Position numbers and translations under genes: made by a program. A stretch of DNA of 64,000 nucleotides from Herbaspirillum sp. (GTDB lineage Bacteria; Pseudomonadota; Gammaproteobacteria; Burkholderiales; Burkholderiaceae_D). Where the stretch lies: positions 496,001 to 560,000 of the forward strand of contig NZ_JAGIBI010000003.1 in the NCBI RefSeq assembly GCF_017744395.1. The letters run 5' to 3'. Numbering within the stretch: the stretch's first letter is position 1; each line of letters opens with the position of its first letter. The notes beneath the pieces are model-generated. The model ran no database searches. It saw only the letters and a program-made list of their open reading frames with translations, and was not told the DNA's origin. Of the stretch, positions 1-9,734 are shown piece after piece.

Positions 1-585
1 CTGCCGCAGCTGTTCCTTGACGGCGTGGCCAAGCTGCAGGACGGCCAGGTCAGCGCCATCCTCAAGAGCGGCAACGGCTTCCACATCCTGAAGCTGGTCG
101 GCCGTCGCGCCGCCGGCAACCAGCAGGCTGCGGCGCCGGCAGTCCAGCAGACCCATGTGCGCCATATCCTGATCAAGGTCACCCAGGTGGTCACGGCCGC
201 CGAAGCCAAGCGCAAGCTGACCGAACTGAAGGAGCGCCTGGACCACGGATCGGCCTCGTTCGAAGAGCTGGCCAAGCTGTATTCGAACGACTTGTCGGCG
301 GCCAAGGGCGGCGACCTGGGGTGGGTCTACCCGGGCGATACCGTGCCTGAATTCGAACGCGCGATGGACCAGCTGAAACCGGGCGAGGTCAGCCAGCCGA
401 TCGAATCGCCGTTCGGCTACCACCTGATCCAGGTGGTCGAGCGCAAGACCGACGACGCTTCCAAGGAACGCACCCGCCAGGCAGCCCGCCAAGCCATTCG
501 CGAGCGCAAGATCGAAGAGGCCAACGAAGACTGGATGCGCCAGATCCGCGACCGCGCCTACGTCGAGTACCGCAACGACGACTGA
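1..585 (+). CDS. surA: Periplasmic chaperone / peptidyl-prolyl isomerase SurA, C-terminal part
   Basis: SurA escorts unfolded outer-membrane proteins through the periplasm to the BAM complex. The reading frame is open from the first base, so the 5' end of the gene lies outside the window. The visible part holds the end of one parvulin domain (the stretch [14 protein letters not shown]) and then a complete second parvulin domain, starting at the motif HVRHILIKV and ending near [31 protein letters not shown] in between is typical of the family. A charged C-terminal helix follows. pdxA starts 75 bases downstream, the classic surA-pdxA-ksgA order of proteobacteria. The family assignment is firm; only the truncation limits it. 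Confidence 0.95.
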   Translation: MPQLFLDGVAKLQDGQVSAILKSGNGFHILKLVGRRAAGNQQAAAPAVQQTHVRHILIKVTQVVTAAEAKRKLTELKERLDHGSASFEELAKLYSNDLSAAKGGDLGWVYPGDTVPEFERAMDQLKPGEVSQPIESPFGYHLIQVVERKTDDASKERTRQAARQAIRERKIEEANEDWMRQIRDRAYVEYRNDD

Positions 586-659
586 CGCATTTTTTCCCGC
601 TGTCGCGAGAAGCCGGCCCTGGTGCCGGCTCTTGCGTTTCTGATACCGCTCTTTACGCT

Positions 660-1685
660 ATGAACCGACCCATCCTTGCGCTGACCTGCGGCGAACCGGC
701 AGGCATCGGACCTGAAATCTCGCTGCGCGCGGCCTGGGAGTTGCGCGCCGAAGTGCGTTGCGTGCTGCTGGGCGATGCCGCCTTGCTGGCGCAAACGGCG
801 CAGGCCATCGATCCGGGGATGCGGGTGGCGGCGCTGTCGATACAGGCGTGGCGCAACAGCGGCTTGCCGGATTTCCCGACCGACTGCCTGACCGTCATCG
901 ACTGCCCGGTGGCGGAGCCGGTGCGCCCCGGCCAGCTCGATGCGCGCAACGGCCTGGCAGTGCTGCAGACGCTGGACCTGGCGGTCGAAGGCGCCATGAA
1001 CGGCAGCTTTGCCGCCATCGTCACCGCACCGCTGCAGAAGAGCACCATCAACGACGCCGGCGTGGCCTTCATCGGTCATACCGAATATCTGGCCGAAGCC
1101 ACGCATACGCCGCAAGTGGTGATGATGCTGGCCGGCGGCGATGCGCCGCATCTGCGCGTTGCGCTGGCCACCACCCACCTGGCCTTGAAGGATGTGCCGG
1201 CCGCCATCACCGGCGACAGCCTGGCACGTACGCTGGATATCATCCAGGCCGACCTGCGCGCCAAGTTCGGCATCGCCGCGCCGCGCATCCTGGTCACCGG
1301 CCTGAACCCGCATGCCGGAGAAAACGGCTATCTCGGCCACGAGGAAATCGACGTCATCGCGCCGGCGCTGCTGGCAGCGCAGCAGCGCGGCATTGACGCG
1401 CGCGGGCCGTATCCGGCCGATACGCTGTTCCAGCCCAAGTACCTGGAAGGCGCCGACTGCGTGCTGGCGATGTACCATGACCAGGGCCTGCCGGTGCTCA
1501 AGTTCGCCAGCTTCGGCCACGGCATCAATATCACGCTGGGCCTGCCGCTGATCCGCACTTCGGTCGACCACGGCACCGCACTGGACCTGGCCGCGCGAGG
1601 GCTGGGCCACGCCGACCACGGCAGCATGGCAGTGGCGATCCGCGCCGCCGCCGGCATGGCGCGCAACCAACAAGGCAAGACATGA
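660..1685 (+). CDS. pdxA: 4-hydroxythreonine-4-phosphate dehydrogenase PdxA
   Basis: 341 residues, close to the usual length (about 330). PdxA oxidises 4-phosphohydroxy-L-threonine with NAD; the product decarboxylates and PdxJ condenses it into pyridoxine 5'-phosphate (vitamin B6 pathway, cytoplasm). The N-terminal motif [13 protein letters not shown] and the metal-ligand histidine segments [21 protein letters not shown] and [12 protein letters not shown] are all visible. The stop codon overlaps the ksgA start by four bases, so the two genes are probably translationally coupled. No obvious Shine-Dalgarno sequence precedes the ATG. Confidence 0.97.
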   Translation: MNRPILALTCGEPAGIGPEISLRAAWELRAEVRCVLLGDAALLAQTAQAIDPGMRVAALSIQAWRNSGLPDFPTDCLTVIDCPVAEPVRPGQLDARNGLAVLQTLDLAVEGAMNGSFAAIVTAPLQKSTINDAGVAFIGHTEYLAEATHTPQVVMMLAGGDAPHLRVALATTHLALKDVPAAITGDSLARTLDIIQADLRAKFGIAAPRILVTGLNPHAGENGYLGHEEIDVIAPALLAAQQRGIDARGPYPADTLFQPKYLEGADCVLAMYHDQGLPVLKFASFGHGINITLGLPLIRTSVDHGTALDLAARGLGHADHGSMAVAIRAAAGMARNQQGKT

Positions 1686-2458
1686 AGCACATTCCCCGCA
1701 AGCGTTTCGGCCAGAACTTCCTGACTGACGATGCCGTCCTGTACGACATCATCCGCTCCATCGATCCGCAGCCGGATGACGCCATGGTCGAGATCGGCCC
1801 CGGCCTGGCGGCGATGACGTCGCTGCTGCTCGACTCGCTCAGGCACCTGCACGTGGTCGAACTCGACCGCGACCTGGTCGAGCGGCTCAACAAGCGTTTC
1901 GACCCGGCGCGCCTGACGGTACATTCGGCCGATGCGCTGAAGTTCGATTTCGGCAGCATTCCGGTGCCGCCAGGGCAGAAGCTGCGGGTAGTCGGCAACC
2001 TGCCGTACAACATCTCCAGTCCCCTGCTGTTCCATCTGGCCGGCATCGCGCCGCAGGTGCGCGACCAGCATTTCATGCTGCAAAAGGAAGTGGTGGAGCG
2101 CATGGTGGCCGAGCCGGGCGGCAAGGATTACGGACGCCTGTCGGTGATGTTGCAATGGCGCTACCACATGGAGCTGCTGTTCGTGGTGCCGCCCACCGCG
2201 TTCGATCCGCCGCCCAAGGTGGATTCGGCCATCGTCCGCATGATTCCGCTGGCGCAGCCGATGCCGTGCGAAGAAAAACTGCTGGAGCAGGTGGTCACCA
2301 AGGCCTTCTCGCAGCGCCGCAAGGTGATCCGCAATTGCGTGGCGAGCTTGTTCACCGAAGACGAGTTGCGTCAGGCCGGCGTCAATCCGCAGGCCCGTCC
2401 GGAAACGGTGCCGGTGGAGCAGTTCGTGGCGCTGGCCAATCTGCTGGGGCAACGCTAA
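1682..2458 (+). CDS. ksgA: 16S rRNA (adenine1518-N6/adenine1519-N6)-dimethyltransferase
   Basis: 258 residues. KsgA (RsmA) dimethylates two adjacent adenines in the 3' hairpin of 16S rRNA, using S-adenosylmethionine, during late 30S assembly. The N-terminus [10 protein letters not shown], the SAM-binding motif [11 protein letters not shown] and the catalytic [11 protein letters not shown] motif are intact. The gene starts inside the pdxA stop codon (ATGA overlap) and closes the surA-pdxA-ksgA group. A 436-base gene-free stretch carrying a large inverted-repeat element follows. Confidence 0.97.
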   Translation: MKHIPRKRFGQNFLTDDAVLYDIIRSIDPQPDDAMVEIGPGLAAMTSLLLDSLRHLHVVELDRDLVERLNKRFDPARLTVHSADALKFDFGSIPVPPGQKLRVVGNLPYNISSPLLFHLAGIAPQVRDQHFMLQKEVVERMVAEPGGKDYGRLSVMLQWRYHMELLFVVPPTAFDPPPKVDSAIVRMIPLAQPMPCEEKLLEQVVTKAFSQRRKVIRNCVASLFTEDELRQAGVNPQARPETVPVEQFVALANLLGQR

Positions 2459-2609
2459 GGACAGCTTCCAAGGCGGCTCCAGGGCCATCCGGTTGCAGAA
2501 AGTCACATCCGGGACGTGACTCGTAAGAACTGTAACCAAGTTTCAGAATCGATGAAATTCGAGATTCGCTGACATATAGTGGAATCGTGCCGCGACAACA
2601 TAGCGGACC

Positions 2610-2879
2610 AGAACTCATTTCATCAATAGGCGTGAGATGCGTTCTGCTCAGAAAGGGCGCTGGCAAGGCGCGCGACGCGTCGTGTGGCGGTGCCACACGC
2701 AAGGAGCGCAACGCGGCCAGCGCCCTTTCTGAGCAGAACCCGGAGGGAGCGGCCCGTTTGGGCGAATTGCCGCGTTACGAACTTGGGTCAAGACGCCCAG
2801 TCTTGACCCAAGTTCGCGCCTTGCACTTCATCCCAAACGGGACTCGCTCGCACTCACGCCTATTGATGAAATGAGTTCT
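2610..2879. repeat. Nested inverted-repeat element of about 270 bp between genes
   Basis: The ends form a perfect inverted repeat of 26-27 bp (2610-2636 with 2853-2879). Nested inside are three further perfect inverted repeats. One is 24 bp (2641-2664 with 2716-2739) and encloses an 8-bp hairpin (2681-2688 with 2692-2699). One is 10 bp (2753-2762 with 2832-2841) and encloses a 16-17 bp hairpin with a 5-base loop (2778-2794 with 2800-2816). No convincing gene lies inside. The right end stops 15 bases before the start codon of the next gene. The layout resembles a non-autonomous mobile or palindromic repeat element (MITE-like), but only one copy is in this window, so mobility is inferred. Confidence 0.75.
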
Positions 2880-2894
2880 AGACAGGAGCCAATC

Positions 2895-3257
2895 ATGGCC
2901 AGCAAAAAAATCGCAACGGTTCTGATCGCAACCACACTGCTCGCAACGGCCGCCGCCGTCAGCACGCCCGCCATGGCGCATGACCGCGGCGGCAACAACG
3001 GCGTCGCCATCGCCGCCGGCATCATCGGCGCTGTCGCCATCGGTTCGCTGATCGCCAACGCCAATTCCGCACCGGTCTACCAGGCGCCGCCGCAGCAGCC
3101 GGTATATTACGAAGCCCCGCAGCCGCTGTACTACGAAGCTCCCCAGCGCGTGTATTACGAGCAGCCGCGCTATTACGCACCGCCGCCGCGCTATGTCGAA
3201 CGCACCGTGGTGCGCAGCTATCGCTATCGTGACCGCTGGGGCGATGACGACGATTGA
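2895..3257 (+). CDS. Small exported Tyr/Pro-rich protein of unknown function
   Basis: 120 residues. The ATG at 2895 is preferred over an upstream ATG at 2871, which lies inside the repeat arm, because a CAGGAG Shine-Dalgarno sits just before 2895 and the protein then begins with a clean signal peptide (MASKKIATVLIATTLLATA, cleavage expected after AMA near residue 24). After a short Gly/Ala/Ile-rich stretch (about 30-50) that could insert in or contact a membrane, the chain becomes a low-complexity repeat of Tyr, Pro, Gln and Glu (YYEAPQ units, about 60-100), then ends in Arg and a DDDD tail. Similar short proteins are widespread in Burkholderiales; none has a function I can name. Confidence 0.75.
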   Translation: MASKKIATVLIATTLLATAAAVSTPAMAHDRGGNNGVAIAAGIIGAVAIGSLIANANSAPVYQAPPQQPVYYEAPQPLYYEAPQRVYYEQPRYYAPPPRYVERTVVRSYRYRDRWGDDDD

Positions 3258-3280
3258 TCGCGCCGGAAACCAGTGGGAAG

Positions 3281-3315
3281 AAAACGGGCAAGCTTCGCGG
3301 CTTGCCCGTTTTGCG
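3281..3315 (+). terminator. Rho-independent terminator after the Tyr/Pro-rich protein
   Basis: A perfect 13-bp stem (3281-3293 with 3300-3312) with a TTCGCG loop is flanked by A and T runs, so it could work in both directions. It begins 23 bases after the stop codon at 3257. Confidence 0.8.
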
Positions 3316-3413
3316 TTGCCGAACCCGCGGCCATGCGCCAGCGCCCCGAGGCCAAATGTACGATAATGCGCCGGTTGCCATTAGCCATAATCAGCCACAT
3401 AAGGAAGAGCCAA

Positions 3414-3818
3414 ATGAGGATGCTGCATACGATGCTTCGCGTAGGCGATCTCGATCGTTCCATCGATTTCTACACAACGGTGCTGGGCATGAAGCTCTTG
3501 CGCCGCAATGATTACCCGGACGGCAAGTTCACCCTGGCATTTGTCGGATACGGTGACGAGAGCGACCACACGGTGCTCGAATTGACCCACAACTGGGACA
3601 CCAAGAGCTACGACCTCGGCACCGGCTATGGACACATCGCGATCGAAGTCGAGGATGCCTACGCCGCCTGCGACGCCGTCAAGCAGAAAGGCGGCCTGGT
3701 CACACGCGAAGCCGGCCCCATGAAGCACGGGAAGACCGTGATTGCGTTTGTCCAGGACCCCGACGGCTACAAGATCGAGTTCATCCAGAAAAAAGAACAC
3801 TCAGGCGCACCGGACTGA
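3414..3818 (+). CDS. gloA: Lactoylglutathione lyase (glyoxalase I)
   Basis: 134 residues, the standard size. Glyoxalase I isomerises the hemithioacetal of methylglyoxal and glutathione to S-lactoylglutathione, the first step of methylglyoxal detoxification. Counting from the ATG at 3414, the four metal ligands fall at His5, Glu56, His74 and Glu122, the positions known for the Escherichia coli Ni(II) enzyme. This start is chosen because it has an AAGGAAG Shine-Dalgarno and gives the canonical N-terminus [16 protein letters not shown]; an in-frame ATG further upstream would add an unrelated tail. The gene is transcribed alone and ends in a terminator. Confidence 0.95.
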   Translation: MRMLHTMLRVGDLDRSIDFYTTVLGMKLLRRNDYPDGKFTLAFVGYGDESDHTVLELTHNWDTKSYDLGTGYGHIAIEVEDAYAACDAVKQKGGLVTREAGPMKHGKTVIAFVQDPDGYKIEFIQKKEHSGAPD

Positions 3819-3868
3819 CGCGCCATCGCCGCGGCGGCCATCGGTGCCGCCGGCCGGATTCCTTGAAC

Positions 3869-3905
3869 ATGCCCGATTCAGCCTGGCTGAACCGGGCATT
3901 TTTTT
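3869..3905 (+). terminator. Rho-independent terminator after gloA
   Basis: A 14-position stem with one mismatch (3869-3882 with 3886-3899) has a CTG loop and is followed by a run of seven T (3899-3905). Confidence 0.8.
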
Positions 3906-4229
3906 CGCCGGCAAGTGATATCGAATCGCGCATGGGCTTTGCGATTTAATTCATTGGAAAGACATTGTTCGACTATTTACCATTCACTGTTATTTCGGTC
4001 AGCCATGCCGGAATGATGCGATGACCGGCGAGCCGACGAGGGAAGGCGCGCCGGAACCTGCAGTACAAGTACCGGGATAAGCCAAGTCAGAACGGGGCGT
4101 CGATCCGGTCCATTCTCACGAGATTCCCATTCCTTGGACGCTCGCTCCAGGTTTCCTGCCGCGCCCGGCAACGCAGGGACGTCCGGGATCGCCCCTCAAA
4201 AATTATATAAATAGAAATTCGAGGATGAC
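3906..4229. other. Gene-free region upstream of the first chemoreceptor
   Basis: 324 bases. Short open frames here show no start signal or family character. I looked for a flagellar sigma-28 promoter (GCCGATAA-type -10) and for a c-di-GMP riboswitch core and saw neither. The stretch just before the chemoreceptor start is AT-rich. It presumably holds the promoter and leader of the chemoreceptor gene, but I cannot place them. Confidence 0.4.
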
Positions 4230-5777
4230 ATGAACTGGTTCCACAATCTGAACATCGCGAAAAAGCTGGCCTTGTCCTTCGCGGCGGTGATCGCGCTGAC
4301 CGTGCTGCTCGGCTTGTTCGCTGTTATCCAGCTCAAGGAAGTCAACAAGGCCTCTTCGGAAATCGTCAGCAGGTGGCTGCCGTCGATCGAAGCGGCGCGG
4401 GAAATACAAGGATCGCTGCCGCGCATGCGCATTTCCGAACTGGAACTGGTGACAGCGGTGCAGCCCGCCGAGCGTACCGCCGCAAACACCGCGATCAAGA
4501 CGCGCCTGGAGATCATCGCCAAACAGCGCGCGGCCTACGAGAAGCTGATTTCGGAGCCGGCTGAAAAAGAGCAATACGCGCAGTTCGCCAAGAGCTTCGC
4601 CGCCTATATCGAAATAGACAAGCAACTGGCCGAGATGGCGGCCAACCAGCAATACGACGAAACGCGGGCGCTGTTCAACGGCGAATCCCAAAAGCTGTTT
4701 CGCGGCATGGTCGCCAGTCTCGACGCGATCGTGAAAGTCAACAGCGAAGGCGGCGCGCGCGCCGACCAGGCCGCCACCGGCGTCTATCGGGGCGCCAGGA
4801 CATTGATCTTCGGCCTGCTGGCGGCGGCCGTCCTGATCGCCTTCGCGCTGGCGATGGTGGTGGGGCGCAACGTGTCGCGTCCGCTCCGGGAGGCGGTGGA
4901 GGTCGCGCAACGCGTGGCCGGGGGCGACCTCGCGATGCATATCCGCGCCGGCAGCCGCGACGAGACAGGCCGCCTGATGGAAGCGCTGCGGGCGATGAGC
5001 GAAAGCCTGAAGAACATTGTCAACGAAGTGCGCCAGGGAACCGACGCCATCAGCACCGCTTCGCAGGAAATCGCCACCGGCAACCTCGACCTGTCTTCGC
5101 GTACCGAGCAGCAGGCCGGTTCGCTGGAAGAGACCGCTTCGGCCATGGAGGAACTGACCTCCACCGTCAAACAGAACGCCGACAACGCGCGCCAGGCCAA
5201 CCAACTGGCGGTATCCGCTTCCGAGATCGCCAGCCAGGGCGGCGAAGTGGTGGGGCAGGTGGTGCAGACCATGGAAGGCATCACCGAAAGCTCGCGCAAG
5301 ATCGCCGACATCATCGGCGTGATCGACGGCATCGCCTTCCAGACCAACATCCTGGCATTGAACGCCGCGGTGGAGGCCGCACGCGCCGGCGAGCAGGGGC
5401 GCGGCTTCGCCGTGGTGGCTTCCGAAGTGCGTTCGCTGGCGCAACGTTCGGCCGCTGCCGCCAAGGAGATCAAGGAACTGATCGACGACTCGGTGGAGAA
5501 GGTCGGCACCGGCAGCCAACTGGTCGACCGCGCCGGCGCGACGATGGGCGAGGTGGTGGCCAGCGTGAAACGCGTGACCGATATCGTCGGCGAAATCAGC
5601 GCCGCCACGCACGAGCAAAGCGGCGGCATCAACGAAATCAACAATGCCATCACCCAGATGGACCAGACCACCCAGCAAAATGCGGCATTGGTGGAACAGG
5701 CCGCGGCGGCGGCCGATGCATTGAAAGGGCAGGCAAGCAACCTGGCGTTGTTGGTCGGGAAATTCAAGCTGGAATAA
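4230..5777 (+). CDS. Methyl-accepting chemotaxis protein, four-helix-bundle sensor type
   Basis: 515 residues, Tar/Tsr architecture. TM1 is at about 12-34. A periplasmic four-helix-bundle (4HB_MCP) domain covers about 35-188, and TM2 about 190-211. A HAMP linker (about 212-265) follows, then the cytoplasmic signalling coiled coil with the conserved hairpin tip ([20 protein letters not shown], then [20 protein letters not shown]). It should sense a periplasmic ligand and control CheA through CheW. No C-terminal NWETF-type CheR-binding pentapeptide is present (the protein ends KFKLE). The ligand cannot be deduced. The ATG follows a GAGGATGAC sequence. Confidence 0.95.
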   Translation: MNWFHNLNIAKKLALSFAAVIALTVLLGLFAVIQLKEVNKASSEIVSRWLPSIEAAREIQGSLPRMRISELELVTAVQPAERTAANTAIKTRLEIIAKQRAAYEKLISEPAEKEQYAQFAKSFAAYIEIDKQLAEMAANQQYDETRALFNGESQKLFRGMVASLDAIVKVNSEGGARADQAATGVYRGARTLIFGLLAAAVLIAFALAMVVGRNVSRPLREAVEVAQRVAGGDLAMHIRAGSRDETGRLMEALRAMSESLKNIVNEVRQGTDAISTASQEIATGNLDLSSRTEQQAGSLEETASAMEELTSTVKQNADNARQANQLAVSASEIASQGGEVVGQVVQTMEGITESSRKIADIIGVIDGIAFQTNILALNAAVEAARAGEQGRGFAVVASEVRSLAQRSAAAAKEIKELIDDSVEKVGTGSQLVDRAGATMGEVVASVKRVTDIVGEISAATHEQSGGINEINNAITQMDQTTQQNAALVEQAAAAADALKGQASNLALLVGKFKLE

Positions 5778-5816
5778 GCGGCCATCCTTCCCGATGGGGT
5801 GAGCCGGCCGGCAATC

Positions 5817-5851
5817 AACGCCGCTGCGGATGTTTCCGCTGCGGCGTTTTT
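5817..5851 (+). terminator. Rho-independent terminator after the first chemoreceptor
   Basis: A perfect 13-bp stem (5817-5829 with 5836-5848) with a 6-base loop runs into a T tract (5847-5851). Confidence 0.85.
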
Positions 5852-6214
5852 CATGGGCGCTCCGGTTTCGGACGACGAGGCCGCGTAAGCGCATTCCTGA
5901 ATCGCGTACGCAATGACTGGGACGAGTCCCATGTCGGCGCAATCCATGCGATCTACCTTCAGAGCCGCGCAGACACTGGCTTCAAGCTTTCTTATCCATT
6001 TCTTCAACGAATCAATTTCGTACTGGAACTACAAGGGGAGCCCCTGCTTTCGTTCTTGTCAGGTGTGGCCGATCGCCCCCGACTTTTACACTGAACTTGT
6101 TGCATGGAACGGCAATTCGGGCGACCGGGAAATAACCCGGAACCAGGCGCCAGCTGCCACGACATGCGAGCAATTCCGCTTTCAACAAGTCAACCATCGT
6201 CAGGGGGTAGCACC
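5852..6214. other. Gene-free region upstream of the Aer-like receptor
   Basis: 363 bases between the terminator and the aer-like start codon. Overlapping short frames look spurious. I see no recognisable promoter or structured RNA here. Confidence 0.4.
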
Positions 6215-7786
6215 ATGCGAAACAGACTGCCAGTCACCAACGTCGAGTACATTCTTCAAGATGGGGAAACCGTGGTTTCCAAAACCGACCTGTACGGCAA
6301 CATCACCTATATCAACCAGGATTTCATCAACATCAGCGGATTCTCCGCCGAGGAACTGATGGGGGCGCCGCAAAATATCGTGCGCCATCCGGACATGCCG
6401 GCCGAAGCGTTTGCGGATTTCTGGCGCACCATCAAGAGCGGCAAGGCATGGACCGGCCTGGTCAAGAACCGCTGCAAGAACGGCGACCATTACTGGGTCG
6501 AGGCAAACGCCGCGCCGATGCTGGAGAACGGCAAGATCGTCGGCTACACGTCGATCCGGGTCAAGCCGAGCCGGGAACGGGTGATCGAGGCCGAGCGTGC
6601 CTATGCCGAAATCAGGAACGGCAACAAGTCTCTCAAGATTCATGAGGGCGCCGTCGTCAAGCGGTCGTTTTTCCGGCACTTCAATTTCTGGGGCGCGTGC
6701 TCGATCCGCTCCAAGATCGTATTGTCATCCGGCTTGCTGATGCTGCTGTTCGCCGCCAGCCTGACCGCGGCAGCATTGGCCGGCCAGCCATTCGACACCT
6801 GGTCGGCGGGAGCCGCGATGGCGGGGCTGGTATCGAGCCTGCTGTTCGGATACCTGCTCCATCGCGCCACCGTGGTGCCGATGGAACGCGTGCGAAATGA
6901 CATCGAGCGGATGAGCGCCGGCGATCTTTCCGGGAAGATCATGGCCGAAGGCGACGATGAGCTGACCCGGCTGGTCCAGTCGCTGCGCGTTTTGCAGACC
7001 AACGTGAAACTGCTGGTCGGACAGATCAAGGAAGCCACCGAGGTCGTCAATTACGGCGCCAGCGAAATCGCGAGCGGCAACGCCGATCTGTCGTCCCGGA
7101 CCGAGTCGCAGGCGAGCTCGCTGGAAGAGACGGCGGCTTCCATGGAAGAGCTGACCAGCACGGTGCGCAAGAACGCGGACAATGCGCACGATGTCAACAA
7201 CCTGGTCGCATCGGCTTCCGATATCGCCACCCGCGGCGGACAAGCCGTCGGGGAAGTGATCGACACGATGGCCGTGATCAAGGACAGTTCGCGCAAGATA
7301 GGCGACATCATCGGCGTGATCGACGGCATCGCCTTCCAGACCAATATCCTGGCGTTGAATGCCTCCGTGGAGGCCGCCCGGGCCGGAGAGCAAGGTCGCG
7401 GTTTCGCGGTGGTGGCCCAGGAAGTGCGCAGCCTGGCGCAACGTTCGGCCAGCGCCGCCAAGGAAATCAAGGAGCTGATCGACGATTCCGCGCAAAAGGT
7501 CGAAGCGGGCAGCAAGCTGGTCGACGGCGCCGGCAAGACCATGGACGAGATCATGGCATCGGTGCAGCAAGTGGCGGGCTACATGGATGAGATCACCTCC
7601 GCCAGCCAGGAGCAAAGCCAGGGGATCGAGCATGTCAACCAGGCGATTGCGAGAATGGACAGCGTCACCCATGAAAATTATGCCCTGGTCGAACAAGCGG
7701 CAGCTGCGGCGTCGGATATGCGGCAGCAGTCGGTCAAGCTGGCGCAACTGGTCGATACGTTCAAGCTGGTTTCGGTCATGGCGTAA
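6215..7786 (+). CDS. aer: Aer-like PAS-domain aerotaxis/redox chemoreceptor
   Basis: 523 residues from the ATG at 6215, which follows a CAGGGGGT Shine-Dalgarno; an upstream in-frame ATG adds 37 unrelated residues. A PAS domain (about 15-115) carries the signatures [12 protein letters not shown] and [15 protein letters not shown], closely matching the FAD-binding PAS of E. coli Aer. A membrane hairpin follows (two hydrophobic segments, about 168-190 and 197-218) with almost no periplasmic loop. HAMP-like and signalling domains with the conserved tip ([20 protein letters not shown]) come next. Aer proteins sense redox state through FAD and steer cells toward favourable oxygen or energy levels. 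FAD binding is inferred from family resemblance. The gene ends in its own terminator. Confidence 0.9.
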   Translation: MRNRLPVTNVEYILQDGETVVSKTDLYGNITYINQDFINISGFSAEELMGAPQNIVRHPDMPAEAFADFWRTIKSGKAWTGLVKNRCKNGDHYWVEANAAPMLENGKIVGYTSIRVKPSRERVIEAERAYAEIRNGNKSLKIHEGAVVKRSFFRHFNFWGACSIRSKIVLSSGLLMLLFAASLTAAALAGQPFDTWSAGAAMAGLVSSLLFGYLLHRATVVPMERVRNDIERMSAGDLSGKIMAEGDDELTRLVQSLRVLQTNVKLLVGQIKEATEVVNYGASEIASGNADLSSRTESQASSLEETAASMEELTSTVRKNADNAHDVNNLVASASDIATRGGQAVGEVIDTMAVIKDSSRKIGDIIGVIDGIAFQTNILALNASVEAARAGEQGRGFAVVAQEVRSLAQRSASAAKEIKELIDDSAQKVEAGSKLVDGAGKTMDEIMASVQQVAGYMDEITSASQEQSQGIEHVNQAIARMDSVTHENYALVEQAAAAASDMRQQSVKLAQLVDTFKLVSVMA

Positions 7787-7818
7787 TACCAGTCAGCCGA
7801 GCCGAGGCCTGTAACGGG

Positions 7819-7856
7819 AAAATGCCGCTGCGAAGTGATTCGCAGCGGCATTTTTT
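7819..7856. terminator. Terminator between the aer-like gene and the ygjP-like gene
   Basis: A 16-bp stem (7819-7834 with 7839-7854) with a GTGA loop is followed by a T run on the plus strand. The opposing A-rich flank could also serve the convergent minus-strand gene. Confidence 0.85.
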
Positions 7857-7884
7857 CTTGGTCCGGCGGTATGGCGGAGGACGC

Positions 7885-8886
7885 TCAGAAGATCGGCAAG
7901 GTCTCCGGTGCGCTGTCGCGCAGCGCTTTCTTGGCCAGTTCGAATTCGGGGAAGATCGATTGCACCGTGGCCCAGAACTGCGGGCCGTGGTTCATTTCGC
8001 GCAGGTGCGCCAGCTCATGCGCGATGACGTAGTCGATCAGCGGCAGGGCGAAATGCATCAGGCGCCAGTTCAGGCGGATGCGGCCGTCGGCGGTGCACGA
8101 GCCCCATTGGGTGGTGGCCGAGGACAGCGCGTAGGAGCGGTAGGTGACGCCGAGCTTTTCGGCGTAGATGATCAGGCGCTTGCCGAACAGTTCTTCGGCG
8201 CGCGCCTGCAGCCAGCCTTGTACGCGGTCTTTCAGTTGCTGCTCGCTGGCGTCGGCGGGCAGGCTGACGTTCAGTTCGCGCGTTTCCTCATCGAGTTGTA
8301 CGCCGGAACGCTGGCCGGCGCGGATGCGCAGCGTGATGTCGTGGCCCAGGTAGGGCAGGGTGGCGCCGTCGCGCCATTGCATCTGCGGCTGCAGGCGGCG
8401 CGCCGAGCGCTCGCGGCGCTCGTTGAGCTTGGCCAGGATCCAGCGCTGCTTTTCGCGGACGGCGTTCTCGATCTCGGCGATCGTCACCCACTTAGGCGCG
8501 GTCACGCGCAAGCCTTCATCGCTTACCAGGAAGCCGATGGTGCGGCGCTTGGAGCGCAGCAGGGCGTAGTCCAGGGTGTGCTCGCCCAACTGGATGCGGC
8601 GCTTGCCGTCGGCCGGGCGGCCCGCCGGGGGCGGCACCAGGGTGTTGTCGGGGACCGGCGGAGCGGCGATGACGGGCGGCGGCAGTGGTGCGGCGTGCAC
8701 TACCGGCGCGGGCGTGACGATCAGCGGCGGCTGCACCGTCGGCGACGGCAAGGCAGGCCCGAGTTCGGCGGCGGGAATGACGGATGGGGATGCTGGCGAC
8801 CCGGCCTGCTCCGGCTCCGGAGCGAACAAATCCAGTTGCAGCGAAAGCTGGTTCGGATTGGGCTTGGGTTTGCGAAGCAGTTTCAA
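7885..8886 (-). CDS. YgjP/DUF45-family zinc metallopeptidase-like protein
   Basis: 333 residues. The C-terminal two thirds matches the YgjP (DUF45, SprT-like) family: RRTIGFLVSDEGLRVTAPKW, then a metal site HELAHLREMNHGPQFW, where HELAH fits HExxH and a third His follows. Function in the family is poorly defined; a metal-dependent peptidase activity is assumed. The first ~100 residues are a Pro/Ala-rich, probably unfolded extension (after LSLQLDLFAPEPE) that many homologues lack. It is the last gene of a minus-strand run behind plsC and gmhB, a common Burkholderiales arrangement. Confidence 0.8.
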   Translation of the reverse strand: MKLLRKPKPNPNQLSLQLDLFAPEPEQAGSPASPSVIPAAELGPALPSPTVQPPLIVTPAPVVHAAPLPPPVIAAPPVPDNTLVPPPAGRPADGKRRIQLGEHTLDYALLRSKRRTIGFLVSDEGLRVTAPKWVTIAEIENAVREKQRWILAKLNERRERSARRLQPQMQWRDGATLPYLGHDITLRIRAGQRSGVQLDEETRELNVSLPADASEQQLKDRVQGWLQARAEELFGKRLIIYAEKLGVTYRSYALSSATTQWGSCTADGRIRLNWRLMHFALPLIDYVIAHELAHLREMNHGPQFWATVQSIFPEFELAKKALRDSAPETLPIF

Positions 8887-8916
8887 GGGAGTCGCGGCGT
8901 CCTGATAGTGCAGTTG

Positions 8917-9702
8917 CTAAGGTTGGGTGGAATCTGCAGCCTGCCGGGGCGCGCTGTTCTTGTATGCGTCCGGCGAAATCACGCGCATTTCGGATTCTAT
9001 CCAATTTTCAACCCGTGCGTTGAGTTCGGCCGGTGTCAATCCTTCCGGCGAGATCGGCTTGCCGATCGATACCTGGATGACGCCCGGTTTCTTGATGAAT
9101 GTGCCCTTGGGCCAGCATTCGCCGGAGGTGACGGCGATCGGCACCACCAGCGTGTTGGTTTCCACCGCCAGGCGCGAGCCGCCTGCCTTGTACTTGCCCT
9201 GCGAGCCTACCTTGGTGCGCGTACCTTCGGGAAACATCATGATCCACTGGCCGTCGCGCAGGCGGCGGCGGCCGTGCTCCAGCACTTGCGCGAAGGCGTC
9301 GCGGCCCTTGCTGCGGTCGATCGGGATCATGCGCAACAGGCCGATGCCCCAGCCGAAGAAGGGGATGTAGGTCAGCTCCTTCTTGAACACATACACCAGC
9401 GGGCGCGGCATGTGCAGCACGTAGAAGATGGTTTCCCAGGCCGACTGGTGCTTGGACAGCAGGATCGCCGGCGCATCCGGCAGGTTTTCATCGCCGCGCA
9501 CCTGGTAGCGGATGCCGCAGACGGTCCGGGCCGCCCACAGGACGAACACGTTCCAGCGCGAGGTCCACCAGTAGCGCAGCTTATATGGGAAGGGAGCCGA
9601 CAGCAGGCAGGCGAACGACCAGATGATGGTGGCGACCGCCATCAGGACCAGGAACAGCACGGAACGCAGAATCAGGATAAGGCGCAAAATACTTTCTCCC
9701 AT
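8917..9702 (-). CDS. plsC: 1-acyl-sn-glycerol-3-phosphate acyltransferase
   Basis: 261 residues from the ATG at 9702, where MGESILRLIL begins the usual N-terminal membrane helix (about 4-30); the frame is open much further upstream but only as a shadow of gmhB. PlsC acylates lysophosphatidate to phosphatidate at the inner membrane. The catalytic block reads KHQSAWE, an HX4E form of the HX4D motif, and the substrate-binding block FPEGTRT is present. GmhB lies just upstream. Confidence 0.92.
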   Translation of the reverse strand: MGESILRLILILRSVLFLVLMAVATIIWSFACLLSAPFPYKLRYWWTSRWNVFVLWAARTVCGIRYQVRGDENLPDAPAILLSKHQSAWETIFYVLHMPRPLVYVFKKELTYIPFFGWGIGLLRMIPIDRSKGRDAFAQVLEHGRRRLRDGQWIMMFPEGTRTKVGSQGKYKAGGSRLAVETNTLVVPIAVTSGECWPKGTFIKKPGVIQVSIGKPISPEGLTPAELNARVENWIESEMRVISPDAYKNSAPRQAADSTQP

Positions 9703-9734
9703 GCCGCAGCATGTTGTTGTGATGGAACGGACGG

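Noticed and set aside
2587..2874. 95-codon open frame across the inverted-repeat element
   Set aside because: It is made of the repeat arms themselves and has no ribosome-binding site. The same peptide (ELISSIGV) appears on both strands because of the inverted ends.
3906..4229. c-di-GMP riboswitch or sigma-28 promoter ahead of the chemoreceptor
   Set aside because: No conserved riboswitch core and no GCCGATAA-type element could be found.
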